Source of the DNA: Rhipicephalus microplus
Lineage: Eukaryota; Arthropoda; Arachnida; Ixodida; Ixodidae
Assembly: GCF_043290135.1 (NCBI RefSeq)
Contig: NC_134703.1
Span: 116,098,505 to 116,162,504 of the forward strand
Reading direction: 5' to 3'
Length of the DNA: 64,000 bases
The notes under the pieces are model-generated. The model ran no database searches and was not told where the DNA came from. It saw only the letters and a list, made by a program, of their open reading frames with translations. The number at the start of each line of letters is the position of its first letter. Position 1 is the first letter of the stretch. Made by a program: the position numbers and the translations under genes. Of the stretch, positions 9,901 through 19,402 are shown one piece after another.

Positions 9901-10655
9901 AACAAGTGGCCTTGGGCTTAGCTGTGGTTGCGATGTTGTAAGATGCTTGATACTGATCTTAGAGGTTACTGTGCTAATTATTCTAAAACAAACTTAGGGC
10001 AGGCATTAAAAGCTTCAAAACTAGTTTAAATACCGCGTGCCTCTAAAATGTCATCACGAAACATTTCTGACACCTTTATTGCATGGGTGCACTTCTGCAC
10101 TCAGTGGAACAACTAAAAAATGAAAGAAGAGGCCTCTGGTTTGAGAACACCGCCCAACTTAGTCGACCGTCCTTGACGCGATGACTGGTTTCATCGTAAC
10201 CAATGAAACACAGCGTGCTGAGGGGTGGAATGCACTTTTTCGTATTGTTGGCCAGTTCTTGAGGGGGTGTGGCCAAGGCTCGAAAAAATGCCGAGTTTCG
10301 CGAAACTTGGCCGATCGTGCATAGCGCCCCAGGACGCATCTCGATTCCGTCTCGAAAGGGTGCACTCCTCGAATGCAGACATTAAAAAAAAAACACCACG
10401 TATTCAGTGCACAGTAAAGTGACGCATACCTATTATGCATACGCACAGAAAGGGGAAATCGTAGCCGTTTGAAATATGTGCACGTTAACAACGGCTCGTT
10501 TTTCTTTATAACATCTGCAACGCAAATACTTAAGCAGTTAAGCCCTAATTATTAATTACTTGGCCTATAGTTTGTTTAATTAACGAAATAAAATGAATTC
10601 ATACTTAAATACACAAAAATATTTAGCAGTGACTTAGCTCGGCTTTGCCAAAATA
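9901..10655. other. No gene recognised; one palindrome
   Basis: The only structure I see is a near-perfect 22-base palindrome centred on CGCG at about 10292-10314 (GAGTTTCGCGAAACTTGG within it). Three overlapping reading frames of 63-110 codons on the minus strand (10076-10491) show no motif. Confidence 0.45.
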
Positions 10656-10820
10656 TATGTAGCGTGAGCCACGGTTGAACGAACGGATAGATACATTAGG
10701 TATGCACGGACGGACGGATGAACAAACCAAGAATGAACGGACCAACGAACAACAGATGGATGGAGAGACAAACGAACAGATGGACGGACAAAGATGGACA
10801 GATGGGTGGACAAACCACTG
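10656..10820. repeat. LINE A-like end motif followed by degenerate (GGAC/GAAC)n array
   Basis: GTAGCGTGAGCCAC (10659-10672) resembles the LINE A 3' hairpin at 2138-2153. It is followed at once by an imperfect GGAC, GAAC and GATG tetranucleotide array. This could be a third, much decayed LINE A tail. Confidence 0.5.
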
Positions 10821-12398
10821 ATGCGTGGTTGGATACCGGCCCACGCATGAGCAGACGGACTAGCGAGCGAGTGATCTCAGCCTATCAGGCACCAGCCCAC
10901 TTCTATGTTCGGGGTCTGCCCAGAGGACCGGAGCCAGCCAGAGTTTCGGGGGAGATGTCGAGTAGAGGAGCCCGGAGCTGTTAACAGTAACTTTTATTTA
11001 CAATATTTGCAAGTAGCGTGTTGCTAGATAATGGGGTTAGCATCATGGAAATCTTCGAGCTTCTGTAAGCTTCTCGGAGCTTGTGAGAGCTTGTTGGGAG
11101 TACCTCGGCGCTCGCGTTTTATGTCTTGGCATTCTCAGGGTTTCCTTTAGAAAAAAAGAATGGAGTCCAGGACAGTGCAATCCAAATGGCCATCTTCACT
11201 TTCACCCCCAAAAGTGGAATGTGATATTCCACCTCTTTTCCAACCCACGAAAGGATAAACAGGCATGTCCAGTTCGTCCCATGGCGAGGGAAAAGACACT
11301 GCACACCACGCACGACACGGCACATCACGAAGACGTTGAGTCTTCCGTGGAAGTACATTTCGTAGTCTGTTGCAGTGATGTGTATGCGGCGCCAGGCGGA
11401 CCACAAGTTGTGGAAACGGTGGCTTTGCGGACAACGTGAGAACGCACTCGAACACGGATCTTCGTCGCTTTGGCTCATATTTCACGGCAATCCGGCGAAC
11501 AAAGACATTCAGAGATAAGCACCCTCTTTAAGTAAATTTGACTGTAAACAGGCCTTTACATAGGTCGCCAGTCGATCGGGTAAGTTCAAAAGGCTCTACG
11601 AGGGAAAAAGGCTGCGCCGCCAAATATAAATGTACGGCTTGTGTCTCTTCGTCGCTTATGTTTCACCTCTGGGAGCGCTGTCCCGCAACCTTCTCACGTC
11701 CAAGCGGTGCCATGTCAGGGAGGCCGGTAACACCTCTAGTGAGAGGTCACTACAGGCCTTCTCCGGTGCGCCAGCTGTGCACTGCGTGCCATCACTGCTC
11801 CCAAAAACATCGCTTCATTGAATGACATCAGTGGTCTATGCCCTAAACATGCACACTCATGTGTTTCTACGTTTTCGCGGTTCGCTTGAGCAAAATTGTT
11901 TTCTGAATATTTCGATTGTCTGTTGTTAAAACCTCACATTTTTTTTCGTTAACAATCAAGTGCAAATATTTTAACACTGTTTGAAATAAGTTGCCTCTTA
12001 GTGAAAGAGAGTGAATGGCGTTTTTTTTTCTCTTCGGTGACACGAGCACTTCTGGTTGAAAACTTGTTTTGCCTTTTCCAAATATTCAGAAAAGCATTGA
12101 AAAATATCGCTCAAAGCTTGTTTTAAATCACGCAAATATCTATATGCGGCAAAGCTGATTGGCGTCACGCTTATTTATTGTTATATTTATTCATAACTTC
12201 GCTGTAGCGAGGTCGAACCAGGCAAGAACTTCGCTTGGGTGATGTTGCACTCGGCTATAACTTATGGAGAGCGAGTTTGTAGCAGGTGTGTTCTCTATTT
12301 TTGCCATCTGCATCCACAGCACTGGTCTTTGACAAACAATGTGATGCTGTGACGGTAGCTCAGTGAAAGAACTTGTTGTTGGGCTAGTTGGTAGAGCA
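10821..12398. other. No gene recognised
   Basis: The GC-richer part at 11083-11485 leaves three overlapping frames open (about 110-120 codons on each strand), but none has a motif. The rest is featureless to my reading, apart from short AT runs. Confidence 0.4.
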
Positions 12399-12543
12399 TT
12401 TCGAAAAGTTAATTCAAGCGCGAAAACTTGACAAGATCACTCACACACGCAGACACTGTGTGTGTGCGTGTGTTTGATGCATGGGTGTGTGCGTGTGGGA
12501 GTGATCGTGTCAAGTTTTCACGCTCGAAATAACTTTTCGAAAA
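12399..12543. repeat. Long inverted repeat (hairpin, MITE-like)
   Basis: The left arm 12399-12442 (starting TTTCGAAAAGTTAATTC) and the right arm 12499-12543 (ending AACTTTTCGAAAA) are reverse complements with a few mismatches. The inner part is an ACAC/GTGT-rich stretch that can also pair. The whole could fold into one ~145-base hairpin. It carries no protein. It could be a small non-autonomous DNA element or an inverted duplication; no target duplication is obvious. Confidence 0.7.
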
Positions 12544-13652
12544 GTACCTCGGCAGCTTTGCATTCATTTGCTGGAATTTGTTTGCCTCACATTTCGTTGC
12601 CTTCATTTTTAGTAGACCAGTGCTGAGTAGTGGGATTCACCCAATTTTAGGTGCGGATCATCTCTTGCTCGTGTCTATGTCCCGCGGTGTCGGCATTCAC
12701 ACTCACACTACGCCTGCGCTACTCCCCCCTTCCCTCTCTCCAACAGCTGCTCGAGGAGCGTACTCTCTCCTCCAGACATTCCTCCTCTGTGCATGTGCGT
12801 CCGCTCCCCCTTTCTCGCCTCACGACGCTGACGCCTCGCAACGCCGACTGCTCGTGCTGCACAGCCATTCACAGGCCACCCCGTATACATAAGCACTGAA
12901 TATCGACCTCTGAGGCAGTGCCAGTAGGATATTTACACTGTGCACGGCTGAAGAAAAAAATTGACAGCGTTTGCGTTAACTGAAAGTGGACTGTGGGCCT
13001 CTGTGTCCCATCAGCTTTGTGTATCTCATTGGCCATGAGTAATGATTGGCATTCTGCAGTAGGAAACATCGGTCCATCATGGCGTGCTTTGCGTCTCCTC
13101 TGGTTTCCTGTGCAACGCTGCGTGAGCACCAGCGTCGACGTCTCGGTCAGTGTAAGCGACAGCGACCATTGCTTCGCCTCTACACGTGGTTATCTTTATC
13201 GGGAGATGTCGTAATGTTTTTTTTTGTCCCCAAGCCGTTCAAGATGAAAATGGTGTCGGAATCGCAGATACAAGAAAAAATTTCTTGAAGAGCTTCGCTC
13301 TTAAAAGTAAAACCTAGATGGAATCAATCATCGTAGTATAAGTTATGTAATGTATTGACACATATGATATTGGGGCGTTTATTTGACTAAGGTGAATTGG
13401 ATTGCCTGTCAGGATAATTAGGGGAATGAATTAATGAGTTCCCTCAAAGAGCAGACCGCAGGCTGGCCGGTTGCGCCACGAGAACTTGGTGGTTCACAAA
13501 GCGGTGTTTATGTAAAGCTTCCAAATGGCGTGTAATTCAAGTTTCAGAGGCAGTCAGTCTACTGAAGGAATAATTCATAGATTAGCTGAGCAGTGTAGGC
13601 TCATTGTGCAAGATATGCCATTAGCGACTATGTTCTACACCCTAAAAGAGTC
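12544..13652. other. No gene recognised apart from a short hairpin at 13288
   Basis: A C/T-rich interval at 12715-12860 leaves several frames open, none with a domain. The 15-base palindrome at 13288-13302 is listed separately. Confidence 0.45.
13288..13302. repeat. TTC-loop palindrome followed by AAAAG
   Basis: AAGAGC-TTC-GCTCTT is a perfect 15-base hairpin followed by AAAAG. Related hairpins with the same TTC loop lie at 19388-19402 and 34554-34568. It is likely the end of a repeat element. Confidence 0.5.

Positions 13653-13734
<82 letters not shown>
13653..13734. repeat. (ACAG)n microsatellite
   Basis: About 20 nearly perfect ACAG units with no visible interruption, so probably young and still length-variable. 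Confidence 0.97.
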
Positions 13735-14964
13735 CATTAATGAGGTCCTGAGGAACCAGCCGGAAAGGAGAACGTTCTTCTGCAATGTTGGGAAAGTGAC
13801 CTATGATTAAAATATATTTGTGGGGTAAAAGATTGCCGATAATCTTTAAGGTGTGGTTGGGTCATCCTCTTCCCGTGCAAACACTGATTCTAAACAATGT
13901 AAAAGTATCGACGCAAGAAGATTTTGATACAAAACTGGAGTAACGTGAGAACCTCTTTGCCATCGTTTTTATCACACATTTTCCGACACCAAAAAAAATT
14001 TAATCCAAAAGAAAGAAGAAAACTCGACTTTTTTTTTTTTACAGAGTTCTCTTCGCCTGACACTGCCGTATGTATGCTCAAACACTCCCTCATGGCCTTT
14101 AAACCTTGTCTGTTCGTTTCGGTTCCTTCTGTTTACCCAACCATTTACATCGATGAATTTTCAGCGAGCTAGTAACAAAGGCACGAACGTTGCATTCTGA
14201 GCCCTTGGGGTCGTTTTCAAGTCACTGGCAAGGCGAATAAAGAATGCACGAAAAGGGCATGCTTCAGTGAAGACATGCGACTTCAAAGGCGAGGCATCGC
14301 CAACGTTTCCCAGGTGAGTTCGCTCCTTGAGCTTCCGAGAATCTTCGGGGAATCGAAAACAAAGCAGCGCACACAGAGAGAACGGCTGCTCGCGTTTCGA
14401 CGCGAAACAAACACGCCACTCCTTGTTTGTATAGACGGGCTGACTCGAGGGTTCATGGGCATTCACGCGCGTCGAATTTTCGCTGTCGTTGGTGGCGCTA
14501 TTGTTCTTCCAATCAAAGTTGGAAGAATATTTCGCAACGTAGTTAGACGCCCACCACTCTCGACTTCACCTGCGTCAGCATTTTCTCGTGAGGTATTACG
14601 TGAGAAGGCTTAAGTGACTTCGATCGAACAACCGCACTTGACAGTAGGACATCTCGGGCAATACCTTCTTCACGCGTCTGTGTACTGGGGAATGCTTTTT
14701 TTTTCGCAGCGAGGTAGTTGACGCCGTCTATTTTGATTATATGGTTTCAGCTATGGCTACCGGAGCCAAACATAGTCAACAGTACGACTAATTCTATCCT
14801 ACCTATTCCACCTAGTTCCCTAGCTTCACCTAGTTTTACCTAGTTCCTATTTTTTAACACAAGGTTATTTAGAGTGGGACAGCTTACGGTCTTCTATGGT
14901 GGAGTGACTATTTTGAATTTGTTCTATCTAAACACAAAAGAGAAAGAAAGAGAGATCTAAATTA
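13735..14964. other. No gene recognised
   Basis: A 112-codon frame (14275-14613) contains a strong splice-donor-like CCCAG/GTGAGT at about 14308-14318, but no protein motif supports an exon. Short CCTAGTT words recur at 14810-14850. Confidence 0.4.
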
Positions 14965-15530
14965 CGAAAAAATTGGCAAATCCCACGTACCTTGGGAATC
15001 GACGTTATGCGAAACATGCGAAGAGAAGGTGAACATGTCGTAATTTTGTATTGAGCCACACGTCTTGCGATGATACTAACTATATGTATAAATGTTGCAC
15101 GCTAAGACAGAAGTTGAAGAGTTACAGATGTTTATATAACCAGTTGGTTGCACTTGCACAACGATACCAACAGAAACACAGGTATGAGCAACTCCAGAAG
15201 CGATAAGCTGATATGAAGCGCTGGTGCTCGCGAGGACGACAGTCTTCGGCACTACTAGATAAGTCAGCAGCTGAGGAGGGCAGCTAACTATAATTGACTT
15301 TAACCCGGCGTCGCGGCTGTATTATGAAAGTACACATGTAATGATAACATAATTGGATAGGCAGCACCGCAACCACAATTAACGTTTCACAAGCATTAGG
15401 GTTCTTTCGAAACGTATTTCTGAGACCTTGCGTGGCTCTGTTGTAGAATACTTGATGGCCACGCAGACTACTTGGGTTCGATTCCTGCTGGGATACTGCC
15501 ATTTATTCTTTGCTTTTGTGGTGTCAGCCA
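14965..15530 (+). repeat. Dispersed ~570-base repeat, copy 1 (carries tRNA-Gly-like module)
   Basis: It aligns over its length with 31510-32086 in the same orientation. Shared blocks include CCTTGGGAATCG, AAGCGCTGGT, CTCGCGAGGACG, GCGGCTGTAT-like and the tRNA-like segment near the 3' end. I see no open frame with a domain, so it is probably a non-autonomous element. Boundaries are approximate: they are where similarity between the two copies fades. Confidence 0.75.
15429..15493 (+). other. tRNA-Gly(GCC)-like module inside the repeat
   Basis: TGTAGAATAC, GGCCACGCAG and the B-box-like GGGTTCGATTCC (15474-15485) follow the order and spacing of a tRNA-Gly with GCC anticodon. The acceptor stem does not close and the D arm is altered. 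It is therefore a tRNA-derived sequence, not a working tRNA gene, and could act as an internal RNA polymerase III promoter. Confidence 0.55.
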
Positions 15531-18189
15531 ATCAAATCTAGAACACTATCGAGGCACTAACCAATCTTCGATTACTGTGTAAACACCTGCCACAAGCAAG
15601 ATACCTTTTAGAGGGTCTTGAGAAATTCTTTTAGTGTCATAACTTTCACTGGCACTGTGCACGAGTATATTTTTTAGTTCATTGCAACTGTAATATTTAT
15701 GTGAAATATTTGCAAGCAAAGATACGCTATAACTGTAGTACTACTGGTTTTCTGTCTCATGTAAGCAGGGTTAGCCACGCAGTCATATTTCTACATCCCA
15801 AAGAACAACTGGAAAATGTAATACCCCCTAAAACTAAAAAAATGGCAAAATTTTATAGTTTGAGTCGACATAAAGTGCATACCAGCTAGAGCTTTATAGT
15901 AAAAGCATCAAGTCTTCTGCAAACATGATTTATTGCACAATGTAATGAAACTAAAAACACGCTCTAGCTTCTCAGAGGAATATACCAGGATGGGTAGCTT
16001 TACTTTTATATTAAAGCTGTCGTGTCGACTTGTACGCTGGCAACTTTCCTCAACTATACTCTGCGTTGTAACACTAAAAAAAAGAAGGCTTGCTTCAACA
16101 TCTTTTTTTTTCCGAGTCACCAGGACATTGCTACAGACCTGTCAAAGCGAGCCTCAGCTGTAGTGATCTAGCCACCGTCCTAGATGTTTCCTGAATAGAC
16201 CTTTTTCGTCGTCTTCATGTTGGAGCCTTCGATGTTTGAAGGTGTTATGCCTTAAAGCAAGACCGGACTAAGGGCTTTCAAGACAATTATCTAGTAGAAC
16301 GCTGAAGTCAGCCAACCGGTGGCTTCTTTAGTGCTTTTCTTCGAACGGGCGTGTCGGGTATCCGGAGTACGATTTCCCGCAGTGATCGAAAGCGCGAGAG
16401 TGGGTTTCCTAGTCGCTGAAGGCCGAAGGCTTCGGTACAAACATGGGAGCAAAGTCTGGCTACGTCTCTGGCTCATGGTTGTGGTCTCGAGTCTGCAGCG
16501 CGTGGCGGCCACAATGGAGAAGGATGAGATGTGTGGGTAGACTGATGTGAAACTTTATCTGAAGTCCTGAGGTGCATGACTCAATGCGCAGCGGGCTGCG
16601 GCGAGCGGAAAGAAAAGAAAGTCACTATACTTTGAGTTTTGAGCTTGAGTTTGAGTTTGTTCAACCACGAGACAATCGCATGAAAAGCACATTGTATTCG
16701 TGGTTTGGTGCAAAGGGAAGAAAACTGCGTGTTACAGCTTGACTTGCCTCTTCACCCAAGAAAAAAATGTAAGTAACAAAATCACAAAACAATACAGGCA
16801 GCGAAAAGCGACAATACACAAAGAACGCGTATGTGGCCCCCGACAGCAAGTAATAAAATATCAACTGTGAAACACATACCAAACTGGTCATACCAAAGCA
16901 ATGTATGAGCGAATTAATTTAGGTAACCATAACAGAAATCATCCAACATTGAGGAACAACACAATCAGCACATTCAATTTGCATTATCAGTTTTAGACAA
17001 TATACGTCGATTATAAATTGTTATTTACATTTGTTGATAACACTTGGCAGACGGTAATGTATAGCGTCTCAAGTTCGTAGTTTGTGCGACGACGTAGTAT
17101 ACATGCCAAGTTTCCGTATACCGAGGGACTACTCGACTGGTAGGATTAGGTTGCAAGGCTGCCAATGTGCGTAAAAGGTTACGTACTCCGCATATTTCTG
17201 ATTTAAAAGTTGACAGAAGCTGCTACTCGTAGTAACTAGCAAATAATTAATTTCTAAAATTTAAGATATTGAATCAGTGCGTGCGTTATAGGGTACACCT
17301 TCAATACATCGCAAGAAGTTTTTTGTAGCGCGACCAGGTCACCTAATGGTGCTATAAAGCTTGTACACCAGACCAGATGAGAATAATTCAAATGGGATAA
17401 AAAGAACATTGCATACTGAATTTTTCTTTCACACGTTGTATATTATGGCACCGATGACGCATTTAAAACTTTATAAAATTTGCGATTAATGGGCTCGGTA
17501 TGGTGATTCCATGCCATATGTTCGTGAAAATTGGGGCCGAGAGTTTTAATTTTTTGAGAATGTTTGACTTTGATAAGAAGTATTATTTGTGAGACGTTTC
17601 AAATGATTTGAATTTTGCATGGAGCAGTACAGCCTTACCTTTAGAGTAATTATTATGAAGAGAATATGCCACAGTTCAGGCCTATTTTTTATTTAGTATT
17701 TAATTAGCAGAAACAAAGAAGTCAGTAGTAGTTTGCTCGGAAGAAAATATACTTGTGTTGTGACCATCGATCATCTATTCTACAGAGCTGTCAACACGTA
17801 CAATATTATAAAGTCCAAAACGAAAGCAGTTTGCTGTGTTTCACTCATTTATTTATGGTCTACGAATTTTCTTCTGCCTCTTCTTTGCCGTATTCTCCAG
17901 CCAATTCTTTTGGATAACGGCATTCTCCCAGCCTCTCGTGTCCATCAGAGATGGTATGAAAGTATATTTGAGAGAGACACCTCTTCGACCTTGCTTCGAA
18001 GTCCCTGGTAATATTGCTTCGTGGTCTTCGTGATGAAGTAGAGACCAGTAAACTGAGACAGAGTCGAGTCCTTTGCGCACAAGAGTCATGCTTCCAGGCT
18101 GCAAAACGAGGATCTCTGACCGATCACGCTTATCAATGTTTGTGTTCATTGTTTGGCGATATCATTTTTTTGCTCTTCCGCAATATGTT
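15531..18189. other. No gene recognised
   Basis: A short TTGAGT-type hexamer run lies at about 16629-16662. Reading frames of 60-100 codons occur (16291-16540, 16661-16891, 17733-18149), but none has a domain or convincing exon structure. The interval is mostly AT-rich. Confidence 0.4.
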
Positions 18190-18850
18190 GTTGCTTTAGG
18201 GTAATCTTCTCAACCAAAACCCTCTTTATATCAGCGGACAGCCCGCTTGATTTTCTTAAAGCCGCAAAATTTGGGATGCATCTAAGCACCGCAGTGTAAC
18301 AGGAATTGTGACGGGAGACAGCCACCTGCAGAGCGCATTTCCTCTCATCCTTGAGGCCTGCGTATATAGATAGGGTCACGTTCAGGTCAATAATCACTCT
18401 GCGAGTGGATTGGCCTCAGGGTGATATGGGGCTAGAAACCGTAATTTTATGCCCTTGCCCATCGTCGAAGCTTAATACTTTCGAAAGCCGGTTCGTACTC
18501 GGTAAGAATTACTTTACCGTCCATGATATTGTGCACTGAAGAAGTGAAATCACTGCATTCGCAAATTCACAACCTGCCTTAGCAGCAACATACCGCGTGC
18601 ACCCATTAATGGCGACCAAAAACGCTTGCGCTTTCCGCACGCCCTTACCCTTGATTTTGGCGAAGTCCAAGTACGGTACCTCAAAAGGTCCATCCTTGTA
18701 TTTCGGCATTTCATTTCATTTCTTCGGGACCTAAACTTTGCTCTAAACACCTGATATTTGTGGCACGTTTTTGATGTAGTTGGCGACATCCACCTCCACG
18801 TTTGTCCACGTGAACCTTGCAGTTAGCTTCCTGCACGTTCTCCAAAATTC
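18190..18850 (-). pseudogene. Retroelement-type integrase core, decayed
   Basis: On the minus strand the order matches a DDE integrase. A partly damaged zinc region comes first (YIKN, CHKYQVFRAKFRSRRNEM). Then GPFEVPYLDFAKIKGKG carries the first Asp (about 18640-18700), followed by QAFLVAINGCTRYVAAKAG. In the second catalytic block the expected TDNGPAF reads LTEYEPAF, so Asp is replaced. The PYHPEANPLAE block near 18400 holds the catalytic Glu. Several frameshifts separate the pieces (18509-18709, 18550-18789 and 18146-18397 are open in different frames). No LTR, RT or protease lies nearby. It could derive from a Ty3-like retrotransposon or from a Ginger/Maverick-type DNA element; I cannot decide. 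Confidence 0.65.
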
Positions 18851-19059
18851 ACTCGTATTACAGATTCGGCAATTATAGTATAGCCTCAGAATGGTTGCAA
18901 CTTCGGTCTCAAGCACATGTACTTTTCCTAAATATCAATTTTCCTGTTCTTTAACAGATCCTTGCTAATTTTACGAGCTGCACTCCAGCTTCTTGGGGAC
19001 ATGTAGTTTGGATAATGCGTAAGCGTTTTGCTGACTTTGACCCGGACTATGAGCTACAT

Positions 19060-19140
19060 CAAACGTGTATGGTCATGACATACATGTCATGATTTTCATG
19101 TCATGACTAGTCATATATGTCCTTCATACAGTCATGTTAT
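19060..19140. repeat. CATGTCATG-type palindromic words
   Basis: Several overlapping copies of GTCATGAC and CATGTCATG occur in about 80 bases, each near-palindromic. It is a low-complexity stretch next to the SINE tail. Confidence 0.6.
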
Positions 19141-19160
19141 GCCCTACCAAGTTTGGTATC

Positions 19161-19216
19161 TTATAATCATATAGTGGTTTTGGGACATTAAACCCCACAT
19201 ATCAATCAAATCATCA
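19161..19216 (+). mobile_element. 5'-truncated Ruka-like SINE tail with target duplication
   Basis: Only the last ~56 bases of the SINE are present (ATCATATAGTGGTTTTGGGAC onward), ending in ATCAATCAAATC. It is flanked by AAGTTTGGTATC (19149-19160) and AAGTTCGGTATC (19217-19228), a 12-base target duplication with one mismatch. This shows real insertion of a very short SINE 3' end. Confidence 0.8.
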
Positions 19217-19274
19217 AAGTTCGGTATCGATACCATTATCGGAACGGCCAGGAGAACTAAAAGTCGTAGGCGGC

Positions 19275-19275
<1 letters not shown>

Positions 19276-19360
<85 letters not shown>
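19276..19360. repeat. (GATA)n microsatellite
   Basis: About 21 uninterrupted units. It lies between a unique-looking stretch (GGCCAGGAGAACTAAAAGTC) and the hairpin at 19388, probably as part of one dispersed repeat. Confidence 0.97.
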
Positions 19361-19387
19361 CGCTCGAAGTCGCCGAAGTTCGCTAAG

Positions 19388-19402
19388 AAATGCTTCGCAT
19401 TT
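19388..19402. repeat. TTC-loop palindrome followed by AAAAG
   Basis: AAATGC-TTC-GCATTT is a perfect 15-base hairpin followed by AAAAG. It has the same loop and 3' flank as 13288-13302 but different arms that still pair. Confidence 0.5.

Noticed and set aside
10292..10314. 22-base palindrome centred on CGCG as a regulatory site
   Set aside because: Single occurrence, no neighbouring gene; short palindromes are expected by chance in 64 kb.
15429..15493. A functional tRNA-Gly gene
   Set aside because: The T-arm and anticodon region resemble tRNA-Gly, but the acceptor stem does not pair and the D arm is altered; it is inside an interspersed repeat.
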